This document shows, in pieces, positions 33,680 through 45,508 of a stretch of 64,000 nt of DNA. This DNA is from Stemphylium vesicarium (lineage: Eukaryota > Ascomycota > Dothideomycetes > Pleosporales > Pleosporaceae), in the NCBI GenBank assembly GCA_004380135.1, contig QXCR01000058.1, positions 1 through 64,000 on the forward strand, written 5' to 3'. Made by a program: the position numbers and the translations under genes. Every line of letters begins with the position of its first letter. The stretch's first letter is position 1. A model generated the notes under the pieces. The model saw nothing but the letters and a program-made list of their open reading frames with translations, had not been told where the DNA came from and searched no databases.

Positions 33680-34293
33680 ATATCGGGTGCGGTTATACTG
33701 TTCATGGCTTTTCATTGTGTGGGAACAAACTTAGATATAGAGTGAGGAGGGTTTTTGTAACTCATATCTGCGCAATCAATTGACTTCCTGACAAAACAGA
33801 GTCAACATGCTGTAGGAAAGGCGTTGATCTGTGCAAGACTTGTAACTATCAGCCTCATGGCCTCAAGCTCGGCAACCCGGCTTGTAGGTCTGCTTTGAGT
33901 GGGGCTAGAACCGGGCTGTATAAAACCGACAGATCTGCGATGTACATTGCCTGAGAAGGATCGGTTTATCTTTGAGAGCGCAAATTGAAAAGCTTTGGAT
34001 ATTGTTGATGACTACGGTGCTGTCTGTTTATGTGCCGGTGTGACGGTTGGTGTGTGAAGATGGGGAAGGTCCAAGGTCCACTTCGCGAAGCCTGGAACTG
34101 TGGCTGACAAGGGCGAGCTCGGGCCAAGTAAACCAACGTCACCGTCGCCTGCCGTGAGAGCCTAAAGCTCCAGCAACTCCAAGCCTCGGATACTCAACAC
34201 CACACTTGCTGCTGTGCTTTTTCGCCTATTCTCGCATAATAATCACAAAAAGGAACCTTCACTTGGGATTGGAGCGCTCGAATCGCCGGCGAC
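33680..34293. other. Intergenic region upstream of SNX41
   Basis: No gene is recognised. TATAAAA occurs near 33,917, some 375 bases before the next ATG. Confidence 0.35.
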
Positions 34294-36489
34294 ATGTGGG
34301 ATGACGAGGACAACAATCCGTATGGATCCTTTGCCCGCCATGATTCCAATACTTCAGATATCCCTGGTCTAGCTTCGCCCACTGCCCGTAAGGCTTCTAT
34401 GTGCTATCTGGAGTAATCGCCAGCATGGTCAGCTGACACCAGCAAAGTTCCGTATCGTCCCGCGACGCCGCCCTCGGAGGCATCGTCCCCCGCACAGGAG
34501 TCGCCCGAGTACATCGCCCAGCGGGACATGAGCGATGTCGACTACGATGAGGATCACGGCGAGATCGCAGACCCCAAGGCGCCAAAGAAGGGCGGTTACG
34601 ATGCGCGCGTAGAGCAATGGCTGTACGAGCACCAAGACCAGCTCATCTTGATCACGAGCGCGGGGAAAGATGGTGTAAACTACATACAGTATACCATCAA
34701 TTGTGGCGTAGGTAGATTTATGATGATGGAATACAAGAGACTAATTGTTTCAGGGCCTTGAAGTAAAGCGCAGATACTCAGAGTTCGCATCACTACGCGC
34801 CGAACTGGTCAGACTACACCCAACCCTCGTTATGCCACCGATACCAGAAAAACACACCATGGCAGACTACGCGGCGAAACCAACAAAGGCAAAGGAGGAT
34901 GCTGGTATCATAGAGCTGCGAAAGCGCATGTTGGCCGTCTTTCTAAACAGGTGCCGAAAGATGAAGGATGTCTTAGAAGACGGTGTCTTCTGGAGGTTCC
35001 TTGATCCATACACCAGCTGGGTATGATCTGCCGCTCCATGCGCTATTGAGTAGCTTGACTAACATTATCCAGGCCGACGTCCTCAACAGCCCACCCGTGT
35101 CCAACATCCCCAAGCAGATCCTCAAAGCACCCCCGCTAGATCCCGCGAACCCCACGCAAGCGCACAGCTATCTCCCAATCCCCTCCTCTAGTGCTAAGCT
35201 CAAGTCTGGCGGAGCGACGTCTAGTTCAGGTACACCAGTATCGCCCGCGAACAACGCAGCCATGCCTTCGGCAGCCGCGCATACTACTCCAGGCCCCGCA
35301 ATCTTTGGTCGGTTCCCTCCCGAGACACGGGAGATGACGGAAGAAGAGCTGGATCCATACTTTGTCAGTTTCGAGACCTCGTCGAAAGATTTGGAGAATC
35401 TGCTGCAAGGCCCCATGGAGAAAGTCAACAGGCGGTTATTGATGCATCTTGGCAATTGGGGAGAGGATATGGCTGATTTGGGTGCTCGTTTCAACGCTTT
35501 CTCGCTCTCTGAACAGACACAAACTCTTGCTGCGGCTATAGAGAAGACCGGACAAGCAGTCGACTCAACCTACATCGCGACGACCGAACTATCCTCTTCC
35601 CTCAGCGCGAGCTTCTCTGAGCCGATGCGCGAAAGTGCGCAATTCGCTGGCGTCGTACGATCCGTTCTCCGATACCGGGTACTCAAGAGAATACAAGAGG
35701 ATATGACAAAAGACGAGTTGGAGAAAAAGCGCAACCTGCTAGAATCACTGGAACGGAGCGAAGCCGAGTCAAAACGGCTGGAACAACATTTGAGCGGTGT
35801 TGGCCAGATGCCGTCGCGAAGTCGTGCAGCATCCAATAGCTCACAGCGCAGTAGTGGCGACCAGGACCAGCAACAGCGGACAGAAGACGATAGAGCGTCG
35901 ATCGACTCCGACTTCCCACCCACACATGGCGATACACCGTCAAGCGCTCAAGGAGCCCCCAACAACCACTCCCCGCCTGCTGGAGCACACAAGAAGACTG
36001 CCAGTGGAAACTTTGTCACGAACAAGTTATTCGGATCGATCACCCATGCATTCAGGGGTATGGCGGATGTCGATCCTGAGAAGACACGGAGAGATCAGAT
36101 TGGCAAGACGAGAGACAGTATGGTGCAGGTATGTACATGTCACGAACTAGGCCAATGAAGGTGCTAACGACGAGCAGCTCGAGCAAGCATTAGGCGTTGC
36201 GGAGAAAGATACCAAAGATGCGAGTGCAGGCGTAATGAAAGACTTGCGCCGATTCCAGAGCGAGAAGGAGGATGATCTGCGGCGGTACATGGTATGCTTT
36301 CTCCCAATCGAACTCATCCTATCAACACTGACCGATCCTCAGATGGAGTTTGCACAATGCCACATCGACTGGGCGAAACGCAATAAAGCAGCATGGGAAG
36401 AAGCAAAAGCCGAAGTCGAAAACATTGCCCCTCAACCCTCGGAAGAATACCCCAGAAGAGCCGAGGACTTTGAGGCAAGAGAGCAGTAG
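34294..36489 (+). CDS. snx41: Sorting nexin Snx41/Atg20 family (PX-BAR)
   Basis: Six exons (34294-34387, 34433-34707, 34754-35020, 35073-36128, 36178-36291, 36343-36489) give 650 residues. The N-terminus MWDDEDNNPYGSF is characteristic of fungal Snx41. A PX domain spans about residues 90-205, with RRYSEFASLR (the phosphoinositide-binding Arg/Tyr block), a PPIPEKH loop and a RKRMLAVFLNRC helix. A BAR-like coiled-coil part follows, split by an acidic, Ser/Gln-rich insert near 400-450. The family binds PtdIns3P on endosomes and acts with Snx4 in endosome-to-Golgi recycling and selective autophagy. The first intron's acceptor was chosen at 34432 because it keeps the frame and gives a conserved join; nearby AGs are alternatives. 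Confidence 0.88.
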
Positions 36490-36791
36490 TAATGGGTAAT
36501 GGTATATGCTGTGGGAAGGATCAATCAGATGTGTATTATTTCGGCTAAGCATGCTATATGCTTAGCATGGTCTTACGATAGGCAGAGCCGCGTCATCTTG
36601 AGAGAGAGAGAGAGAGAGAGTAGAAGGCTGGTTTGAGTCACCTGCAGAGACTAGAATCCAAGCTCTCAGATTTCTATCAGGATTCGTGTGCCGATAAAAA
36701 TAACGCCTGTCCATGTGTATATGACATAGTAGCCTTGCACCTAGAGGTTTTTCAAAATCGGAACCCCAGTCTAGTCTACCCTCGACTCATC
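36490..36791. other. Convergent spacer SNX41 / ZRT3-like with palindrome and GA microsatellite
   Basis: A perfect inverted repeat GCTAAGCAT/ATGCTTAGC with a five-base loop lies at 36544-36566. A GA repeat of about ten units lies at 36601-36620. Both are in the shared 3' region of the two converging genes. No gene is present. Confidence 0.55.
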
Positions 36792-38506
36792 TCATGCTGT
36801 GAGAGCACTACTCAAGCCCAAAATGCCCATACCGGCAAACGCGCTGACAAAACACAACCTCCGGCTCGTGGTCAAGTCCAAACTCTCGCCCAGCAACTGC
36901 AAGCTCACCATTGCCATGATGCCTGCTGTGATGGCAAACATACAACCATACACCGTGTCCATCTCTCCATCCTCAGCACCATCTCCGCCTTCCCTGCCCC
37001 TTCCTTGCACCTTGAACCACAGCGCCGCAACACCTGCACCTAGCGGCTGACTCACGCCACCCAGTACAGCGGAGATGAGCATAGCTTTCCAGCGAGAGTT
37101 AATCGCTAGGTACAACGGAAGCGCGAGAGCGAAACCCTCGGTGATGTTGTGGATGAAGAGTGCGAGAAAGATCGAGAAGCCGAGCGTCGGATTCGCGTGG
37201 TTGGTAGCATAGGTGATGAAACCTTCTGGGATCTTGTGCAGTGCGATTGCAGTGCTGGTTTGGAGACCGAGGGACAGGAAAACGTTGGTGGGGACGTGAT
37301 GGTGGTGCTGAGACTGTGCGGGGTCTGCATCGTGGGCGTGATGATCGTGGTGGTTGTGGGAGTGCGAGTGCTGCGAGGATCCGGAGGATATCGAAGAGGC
37401 ACGACTTCGATTTTGCGTTGAGGAAATGTTCTTTCCGTTGGCATCCTTGTGGCCGTTTGCGGGAGGAAGACTTGCGAGGGAGCTTTCTACGGTCGTCGGA
37501 ACGGATCTCGTGGGGATGAGGGGTGTTGTCTCGTCTACGTCTTCGAGTGCTGCACGTCGCTCGTGCGGGCCTTGGGTTGTTTGATTCCTGCTCACACCAG
37601 ACGGTCGGCCAGATTTCAGGCTACCCAAGGATTTCCTCGATTGCAGGCGTGTGGGCCGAATTTCACAGAGATCGCCGTAGCATTGCCCGTTGTCGTTATC
37701 ATCGCACAATTTCTCGGCTCCGGTGACAAGTTGTGAAACTTTGGATGAGATGGATTTGTGCAATGATGGCCTCCGTAACAAGGCAGCATTTGAAGTCTCG
37801 CTGCTGGAACCGTGGCAAGTATGGTCATGATGAGCATCTGCGTGCGGTAATCCAGGCTGTTGCTCCTGCATGGGTTGATGCGAGTGTCCGTGATCATGTC
37901 CATCTTTTGCTTGCTCTTCGTCGCCGTGTTCAGCGTCGCAGTCCACAACTGAATGTGGGATGTACTGATGTAGTATCCCGGAGAGAACCGATATGCCAAG
38001 AGCACCAATGAGGAAACATCCGATTAATGTTAATATCGCATTCCTTGGTGACATGCCGCCTTTTGTGAGATAATTCTTGGCCGAAGGTAGCATGCTATAT
38101 AATGATGAGAAGATCTAGATACCAAGTTAACGAATGGAACGCGAATGCCGTGTCATGGCAAGACTCACCATAACGCCAAACGAAAGACTCAATCCCGTCG
38201 ATAGAAACGCATTACTCTGCTCAATCTTGAAGTTCTTCTTGCCAGGAAATTGGCGAATGATAAGGTCGACGCATATTATCGAGGCTGTTCATCGTCAGCA
38301 TTCGGTCCTTAACAAAGCTGCCCAACCCCGGCACGACGCGGTCAAACGCGGAAGTAATCTTACCTCCAAAAGTACATGCTGTCTACGCGTTAGCACAGTC
38401 CTCTTTGTCTATAATTTAGGCGCTTATGCAGCTGCCCACACGCAAACATACCGATACCGCTGACCGCAGTCATGATCCACCCTCGCGTATCATTGTCGAG
38501 CACCAT
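36792..38506 (-). CDS. ZRT3: ZIP zinc transporter, Zrt3-like (vacuolar/internal membrane)
   Basis: Four exons (38506-38452, 38378-38364, 38284-38169, 38114-36792) encode 502 residues. The second exon is a 15-base microexon whose inclusion restores GIACTFGASIICVDL. The N-terminus has the Zrt3-type GLSLSFGVMIFSSLYSMLPSAKNYL. A long cytosolic loop follows, with His-rich clusters (HDHGHSH, SHNHHDHHAHD, QHHHH). The C-terminal ZIP core has the metal-binding HKIPEGF in one helix and HNITEGFALALP in the next. Zrt3 releases stored zinc from the vacuole in yeast. Localisation here is by homology. The long His-rich loop is likely a zinc sensor or ligand. Confidence 0.88.
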
Positions 38507-39370
38507 GATCTTCCTGCAGGTACTTTTCCTCGAAATGACGTCGTTCTGCCAAGCTCCCGGCTGTTTTTCTCCAACAAGTTGATAAGGAATAGTCGCGTAA
38601 ACTGACAATCGATTGGAGCGGACACGGCAAAGCGTTAAGAACTGATGGAAGTTTGTATATGCAAGAAAGGGACCCTTGGTCAGATGAGGCGTGTCTTCGC
38701 ACCGTGTTGGACTCCTAGCGCGCATCTTGCGGACTCGAGATTTCGGGTTAGCGGCTTGGCGGATAGGGCTGAATTACGCGTGGCGTCATTGGCTGAGACT
38801 CGATACGTCGGAGGACTCATGATTGAAAGACGTTGCGCGTCAAAGCAAAGTGAAGCTCACTTGGCTTTGATATGTCACCGAGAACCTGAAGACAGGCAAG
38901 TCAGTATAGCAGTGCTTGCACGCTTCCAAGTGAGCGGCAAGCCGCAGCACGCGACCGCTTGGGCTGCCTGCACGTAGTAGCGGTGTAACATGTGATAACA
39001 CAAGACGCGGGGTGTATGACTGATATAGTATTCTTCTTCATTCATCTTTGCTATGAATCCTCTTCTTACTCTAATTTCGAGGGTAACTCGAGACACATGA
39101 AAAGAATTCTAGCGTCATCTATAGATGGACGCGCATTAAACTGCTAATGACGAAAGAACTCCTGGAACGTCCATGAAGGACCCGCGCTTTGCGGTCGGAG
39201 GACATCTTCTCCATCCGGACTTTTGTAATGACCATTGTAAGGAAAGCCGCCGAGGGCTGGAAACACCATCGCACCGTTCCGCTATGCATTACAAAGAAAG
39301 GAAAAAAGAGATGGGTGAAAAAATACAAGGTAGAAAGGAAAATCGTAGTCAACGGCCGTGTCTCGAATGC
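38507..39370. other. Intergenic region upstream of the ZRT3-like gene
   Basis: Nothing recognisable apart from promoter space for the leftward zinc transporter and the 3' side of the GT69 gene. Confidence 0.35.
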
Positions 39371-41018
39371 TCAGTATTTGGGCGGCCTGGGAACAAAGAT
39401 TTTACTCCACGCCCCATCGCCGTGCTCTGGCTTCTCATTGATGACCAGCAGATTAGGCGAGGAACAATAGCCACCGGGCTCTGCTTTTCGCATCTGTTGC
39501 GTGTAGTGACCTGAGAGATCAGCTTCTGTCGCATTTTGCGCAAAAGCCGTAGCTGGATCGTCGAAGATCCAGACCTTGTCTGTCACAACCTGACCGGGCT
39601 CTTCAGCGAAGCGTGACTGCGTCTCGGGAAATCCGACGAAGTAGTTGAGAATGTCGTGAATTGGGGCGTAGAGGCGTTCCGGCCGACGAATGAAGGAAAG
39701 CCAGCTCAAGGTCTTCTCATCGTAGGCTACTCGCACGAATGGGTTGATGTATATCCTGGACTCGGTAGGTCGGCCCTTTCCAGACATGCGATATTGGAGA
39801 TCTGCGTTGATCAGGCAGCATTCGGAAGCTTCCCAGAAGGTCTCGTTGTCATGTCGGAACCGAAGTGGGGATGTGTCCTGGATAAGGGATTCGGCGGGTG
39901 GATCCACGGGTTGTGCTTGTACTCCGGTCCGGGCCTGAAACCACTTGGCTTCAAAAGCCACCATACCACCCCAGCAGCTGCGCACCCGTACGGCATCCTT
40001 GCCCTCGAGTACGTCGTTCCTGCTTGTTCCCGTACCGGCGCTGGTGAACCACGGGAAGAAGGGCAGGCCGGTTATCATTCCGTCGTAATCGCGGGTTGCG
40101 AAGCGGTCGTAGAACTTGAAGGGCATGATGTGGTCGACGGCGCATGCGGCGGCATAGTCTGCGCGTCCGGTCGAGTCGATGTTAGTTGCGAAGAGGAGCT
40201 GGGCGGCTTCGATGGGGTCGAAATTGACGTCGTTGAGGTAGAGGACTTTATCGAACTTGACGCCGTGCGCGTCAATGGGGGCTAGGGCTCGATTGCGTAC
40301 TTGGGCAAGGAAGGCGATCCGCTTAAGGCGTTCCTCGCCGTTAGGTAGTGTAACATGGGGCAGTGAAGCGAGGTCGAGATCTTCGGCTACTATGGTAGAG
40401 TTGCCTGATCTGTCAGTAGGGTGCAGCGCCAAGAGAATGGATATACTTACATTTGACGTTCTTGCGAAACGAGGCGAGTGAGTGTTTTGTGACGGGGTCA
40501 GGGTTGTCCTCGTATATGCTCAGGTGGACGTTTTCCTGACCAAGTAGGTCTACCAGCTCAAGCACTTCCCTTCCCCATGCGCCAGAGGACAAATCGCCCT
40601 CCTTCTCAGCGAGTGATGCGGCGATAAAGACCTTCTCGTTGTAGGGGTTCGCGCGACCAGTCGTGGTTGCGCGCTTCCGGAGTTCGTCATAGTGTGGTGG
40701 CCTGACGGTGTAACTCGGGAAGAAGATGCCGGCGACCAGCACTAGGGTTATTAATATGTAAGGTACAGCGAAGACGCTCCAGTATATCAACCGCAGTATC
40801 GACCGTTTTCGTCGTCGCGGGGTAACGTAGTGGGCGTAGACAGCGCGCTCCGAAAGCTTGTTGACATTGCTGAAGGGCCTGCTCAGGCGGTAGAACCATG
40901 ACGGATGGTCAGTGGTCGTTGCTGTCGCAACTTCTAGTCCAGCATCCTGCTCATCGTCGACAGATTCTCTTGGAACCAGCTCATACTGGTGTATGGCCTG
41001 GCGGGTTGATTTAAGCAT
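39371..41018 (-). CDS. GT69 alpha-1,3-mannosyltransferase (CMT1-like)
   Basis: Exons 41018-40451 and 40404-39371, joined over a 46-base intron (GTAAGT to GATCAG), give 533 residues. A short cytosolic N-terminus is followed by one hydrophobic anchor (about residues 75-100), giving the type II Golgi topology usual for such enzymes. The catalytic part shows KVFIAASLAEKEG, GQENVHLSIYEDN, FLAQVRNRAL, FDKVLYLNDVNF and RSCWGGMVAFEAKWF, the conserved order of GT69 proteins such as cryptococcal Cmt1/Cap59 relatives. These transfer mannose in alpha-1,3 linkage to cell-wall or capsule-type glycans. LNDVNF takes the place of a DXD-type metal motif. Confidence 0.88.
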
Positions 41019-42192
41019 TGGGAGGATTGCTGGGGGGTGAGGTGAAAGGGGCCTAGTATGTACGCGGGTCCGCCATCAAGCAAAGAGCAAGGCCGAAGTG
41101 GGTGGAGGAGAGGTCTGTGATATATACCGTCGGCGCCGAGCAGGATGACGGTACTTGATGGGGCTACAGGCGGGAAGAGGAAGGGAGTACGACGTGCAGT
41201 CGTCCAACGTTGCGAGGGCCGGTATGCGACGCGCAATTCAGTTGCGCTCTGGTTGGGGTTGGCCATCACGCCAGGGTCCCAGAGTGGAGAATGGCCGGAA
41301 CGTGCATGTGCCCAGAGGGGCGTCACCCAACCTGACCCAGCAAACCTAGTGTCAGATAACCTTCGTCTAGCCCCCGCAGGACATGCTACCCGCGAATAAC
41401 ATATGCAGAGGCCTACCATGGCCGTTTCGACCTTCCTCGTGGTGGGTATGCCACGGTGATTTGACAAGAGGCTAGCTGTGCAGCCGTACGTACTACCAGG
41501 TCCCGCAGGCAGAGCAAAAGCCCAAGGGCACTGCGCCCTGCTGACACGCCAGCATGCGACATTTACCATCTCCAAGTGGCTGGCCATCGCCATCAGCATC
41601 TCGTGGTCATCGCCAGTCGCGTCATGGTCCTTTTTCGGCCACGCGATGGGCACGGTGCATAGCAGCGGCATCAGAGTTTGCACATGGATGCTTGGCCAAT
41701 GTTTCGGCCTCCTGAAATGCTCGGCCGTTTTCAAAAGGCCGATGCCAGAGGTGTTAATAAGACCCACGCTTCTAGCCTGCGCGAGATTCCTTCTCGGCAG
41801 AGCGGGTGCAGTGCGCCCCTACACGCGTATCGATAATACGCCCCTGGAGCGAGTACGATGTTCGTTGGTGGGCATGAGCCGACTACACAGCCTTACACCT
41901 CTCCACACACCTCAAACCCACCGCTTATGCACTCAGTTACGCAGGCTGCCAATCTCTAACAATAGCCAGTACAGCACTCTTTGGCGCTTACACCACCACA
42001 CACGCATGGCAAACCCCGCAACAACCACCTTCATCGGCGCTCACGATTACTTCGCCCCAGCTACCGGCCATCGCAGTGCTATCCCGCTAGGTAGAACAAG
42101 TAGTCATCTCACTGTGTCATACGGCACCCAAAATGCATCGCCATTCGCAACATTTCCCTCAATTGTCTTAATTGTCAATTACGTCTATCGCA
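41019..42192. other. Intergenic region with long overlapping chance frames
   Basis: Two long frames overlap here on opposite strands (a plus frame 41478-42230 and a minus frame 40934-41767). Neither shows a domain, signal peptide or splice structure, and the minus one runs into the GT69 gene. They are treated as chance. Otherwise this is the promoter space of the GT69 gene. Confidence 0.4.
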
Positions 42193-43833
42193 CTACTCAT
42201 CCCTGCCCGAGCCCCAAACGGACGATCTAGGCGACTCAAGCGTACTTCGGGTCCGAGCCATAGGGGAGTTTGGCGCAGAAGAAGCATTCGGACAAGCAAA
42301 GCAGCCGGGCACCGACGGCACCTTCGGCATACTGCCTCCTTCACCTGTAGGGCTCGGAGGCTCTTCGACTACTGGGATTGGCATAGGTGAGCAGCGTAGA
42401 ATCTCTGGTGGAACGGGAGACCGTTGATGTACTGGCTGCTGCTCGGACTGTCGATCTTTCCGCCCGCCGTCTTCCGGTTGAGCCTCGCGGGCGCTACTCA
42501 CCACCCGCGCCTCTTCTTTTTCCTCGCACGTATCGTCGTTTAGCTTCGTTTTGCTCTCGTTTGTTTGTTGTTCCTGTTCTTTCTGATGGTGCCATGCCTT
42601 TGAATTGCCGTCTCTCCCGTTGCTCGTCCACTCCATAGACCGATGGCAGCTCCGGGACTTCGACTCGTTAAATCCTATGGTGATGATGAGGAATCAGCAT
42701 ACATATTTATCAGTCAAGACGGCCATCAAGCTACGAATGGGTAGCAGGGCGAAGTGAGCATTACTCGGTGCGGAGCGCTTCTTGCCTCCATGATCGCTTA
42801 CTGGCGTAAATGGTGCGTACCTAAGTTTAGCATCCAACCCATCGCCTTCCGGATTGTTTCCCATCCATTGCCGTGGATACGATCTCGGGGTATTCCAGGC
42901 CCTTGTCACCACATGCGGGTACTGTGGGAATTGAAAAGGTAGGGTCTCGGCGAAACCAGGCGTAGCACGCGGAATTGTGGTGCGGGGCACTTCCTGTGTC
43001 GATGTTGTTGTATCACTGGAGCTCGATGACATTGAGGATGAGGGTGATGGCGGGGCTGCTTTCTTGAGTGCCTCTAGTACAATAGGGGGGTACTCGTCAC
43101 AGATGTGGATGTAGTCGACTCTGTCCACCCGCCGCTCACGCTTAGTAGGTGATTCAGCCTCAATGCCAGAGCCCTCTTGCTGGTCTGCTTTAGGTGCGTC
43201 TGAATGCGAGGTTTCTGTATACGGCCGACGAGACTGAGCCTTACCCCGAGGCAAATGCTGAGGCGGATGTTGAGCATACCCGGGCATATGCGTTTTCGCA
43301 TGATGCAACGGCTGTGGGGATACTGTAGCAGGCATTGCGAGGGGCGGCATTTGAACAGCTCCCTGAGCTTGCCATGGCATCGGTACCTGTTGCCGCATCG
43401 TCGGCTGTAAATTCTGCGCCTGCTCCTGCCATCCTAACGAGGGATTACATTGCCGTCCGTATGTTTCTTGTTGTGCTTGCACAGGAGCATAGAACGGCAT
43501 CATAGGTCTCGCCGACCCCACATCCCTAATCTGGTCAAATCCATGATTCTGACCGTCATAGTTCTTTCTTGTCTGCGAGCGTTCAGATCTCCTTCCTCTC
43601 TCACCTTTTCTAGACCGCGACCGATGCCTTGACTGCGATCGATGCTCCACCTTTTCTACATACACAAATGGCGAGGGTCTGGATCGGCAAGTCGATGGGA
43701 AATGAAAGCAATGCTCCAGATCTAGACAGCGCTGGTTGATGTAGCTATGGATGCCCCATAAAGCGAGTAAGATAAGAGCTGCGCCGAACAGACCGGCGAA
43801 AATGAGTGCGATGATGAGGTTGGTGTTCGTCAT
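42193..43833 (-). CDS. Single-span membrane protein with disordered RS/Pro/Gln-rich tail
   Basis: Exon 1 (43833-42765) and exon 2 (42674-42193), joined over a 90-base intron (GTAATG to CATAG), keep one frame of 516 residues. The N-terminus carries one hydrophobic helix at about residues 6-28, followed by a short Cys-containing stretch. A long disordered region then has Arg-Ser runs near residue 65, Gln/Pro-rich sequence, and a YIHICDEYPP motif near residue 245. No enzymatic domain is visible. It is the first of three neighbouring leftward genes whose main feature is one membrane helix near the start. The intron is somewhat long, and the second exon might instead be a separate frame starting at 42636. 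Confidence 0.55.
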
Positions 43834-44290
43834 GGCGGAATCGCTAAGTTGGTTGGACCTAGATCAACAAATTTCGGCGGCTGTAAATGAGAAGCAAAGC
43901 AGACAAGGTATGCGGAAAGACGGTTGGACTTCGAGCGATTGATCATTATGAGCAACTTTTCTGTCGTACAGCTACGGTAGGTTTGTAGAGCGACTAAAGC
44001 ATACAGCAAACGCCTCCAACCAATGCACGACTGCTTGCTCGGAACTCTGTTCTCTCTTTCTGGTTTCGATTTATGATGGTTCCCGTCAATCAGAGTGCTG
44101 GAGGTCGCACATGCCTGAGAGAACAAACAAGTGTAACGCAGCACAAGCGCCCAGGCCAATACCGTCTATCCCGAGGTCGCACGAAACGTCCTCTTCGACC
44201 ACGACATATCCTCTCCCTGCCTATCCCGAATCAGCACTCCGCAGTCTCAGACATATCCAAACGCCCGCATACCTTTCAACCCCATCTTCC
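43834..44290. other. Intergenic region
   Basis: 457 bases without recognisable features between two leftward genes. Confidence 0.35.
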
Positions 44291-44797
44291 CTATTTTACA
44301 CCATCACCTCCTCCTCCATTGTTACTCCCACCACCGCTTTTCGCTCCTTCCGCCTCGAGATCCCTCTGATACTTCAACTCGTACACTTCGGCGTCAATCA
44401 CCCGTCGACAGCTCTTCATCAGGCACCAGCCGAAGAAGCAGCCGAAGACTGTAATGAGCGCGATTGTGAGGATGATGGCGTGCGAGTACTTCATTGCGAC
44501 GGTGTGGTCGGGGATGGAAAGGAGTAGGCGGGAGCTTGGGCTTTTGGGTAGTTGGGGGTGGAGCGCGGATCGCGGGGGTGAGATGAGTGAGCGGGTCGGC
44601 GGTGCGCGATGGGGGATGTGGGTTTGGCGTGTGTAGCTGTTTATGAGAGGTGCGGATAGAGATGGTGAGAATGTTGGTATTTGCGAGATTAAGGGACCGA
44701 GGGTGTTGAGAGGTGTGCAGGTAGTGTTGTTTTGCGGCGTTGTCCCGTTTGCTGTTTGTTGGCTGGTCAATGTCACCTTCACTTTCACTTCATGCAA
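44291..44797 (-). CDS. Small single-span membrane protein
   Basis: The open frame gives 168 residues from ATG 44797, or 67 residues from the internal ATG at 44494. The short form begins directly at a hydrophobic helix (MKYSHAIILTIALITVFGCF), followed by a charged segment with EVYELKYQRDLEAE and a Gly-rich tail. The longer N-terminal part is Pro/Ser/Thr-rich without motifs. The helix plus EVxEL...LEA segment resembles the next gene to the right (NEVLELQRRRNDLEAQ), suggesting related proteins. Function unknown. Confidence 0.5.
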   Translation of the reverse strand: MHEVKVKVTLTSQQTANGTTPQNNTTCTPLNTLGPLISQIPTFSPSLSAPLINSYTRQTHIPHRAPPTRSLISPPRSALHPQLPKSPSSRLLLSIPDHTVAMKYSHAIILTIALITVFGCFFGWCLMKSCRRVIDAEVYELKYQRDLEAEGAKSGGGSNNGGGGDGVK

Positions 44798-44923
44798 TAA
44801 TGATCAGGTTTACTAGTACTCCCAATCTCATTATAACATGTCCTCTTCATTCTAAAAACTGTCTGCTCACCCACACCCATCTTTCTTATTCCACGCCTTC
44901 CACTCATCTTCCTCCACCCTCAT

Positions 44924-45382
44924 CTACACCCCAACAGGTCTCCCATCCTTCGCCCTCGCAGCTCTCCACTCCGCCTCCCTATCGGCTCTTATACTCAAAG
45001 TAGCCCGTTTGTTGTGTTCGAGTCGCAAGCTTCGCACGCCTAGATCTTTGTGTACCTGTGCTTCTAGATCGTTTCTGCGGCGTTGTAACTCGAGCACTTC
45101 GTTGCGGTGGGCGCGGGGGCGAAGACGGGATAGTACGTATTTCCAGAAGAGCCATATAAAGAGCAGACAGAACGGGATCAGGAGGCTTAGGGTTATGGCT
45201 ATGATTATGTGTTGGGGGAGGGATATTGTTTGAGTGGGTTTCTGATGTTGATGTAGGTTTGGGACAAGGTGTTCATACTGATGGTAAGAATCAGAGAAGC
45301 TGAGAGAAAAAACAGTAGAGTGCACAAGGATTTGGGAAGTCGTGGCATATAGGCGCGATGTGTGAAGAATACAACGGAACAT
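44924..45382 (-). CDS. Small single-span membrane protein, possible paralogue of its neighbour
   Basis: The frame from the first ATG (45382) gives 152 residues. A hydrophobic helix lies at about residues 56-82 (IIIAITLSLLIPFCLLFIWLFW), followed by a basic stretch and NEVLELQRRRNDLEAQVHKDLG, then a charged tail. The post-helix segment matches the pattern in the gene at 44291-44797. It begins about 127 bases after the stop of MEF2 on the same strand. No domain is recognised. A GTG at 45394 is in frame just upstream, so the start could be slightly different. Confidence 0.5.
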   Translation of the reverse strand: MFRCILHTSRLYATTSQILVHSTVFSLSFSDSYHQYEHLVPNLHQHQKPTQTISLPQHIIIAITLSLLIPFCLLFIWLFWKYVLSRLRPRAHRNEVLELQRRRNDLEAQVHKDLGVRSLRLEHNKRATLSIRADREAEWRAARAKDGRPVGV

Positions 45383-45508
45383 GTTCCTGCGCACATGTCA
45401 TGTAGACAAAGTTGCTAATTAATGAGAGAAGACGACTGTGAAGTCCAGCCATTGCTACTTTTACATCACATATTCTTACACTATCACCCACGTGATTTTC
45501 CCGTCTGT

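Noticed and set aside
40934..41767. 277-codon minus-strand frame overlapping the GT69 start
   Set aside because: It runs into the first exon of GT69 on the same strand in another frame and has no recognisable protein features.
41478..42230. 250-codon plus-strand frame between GT69 and the next gene
   Set aside because: No domain, signal peptide or splice pattern, and it overlaps another long frame on the opposite strand in GC-rich promoter sequence. Treated as chance.
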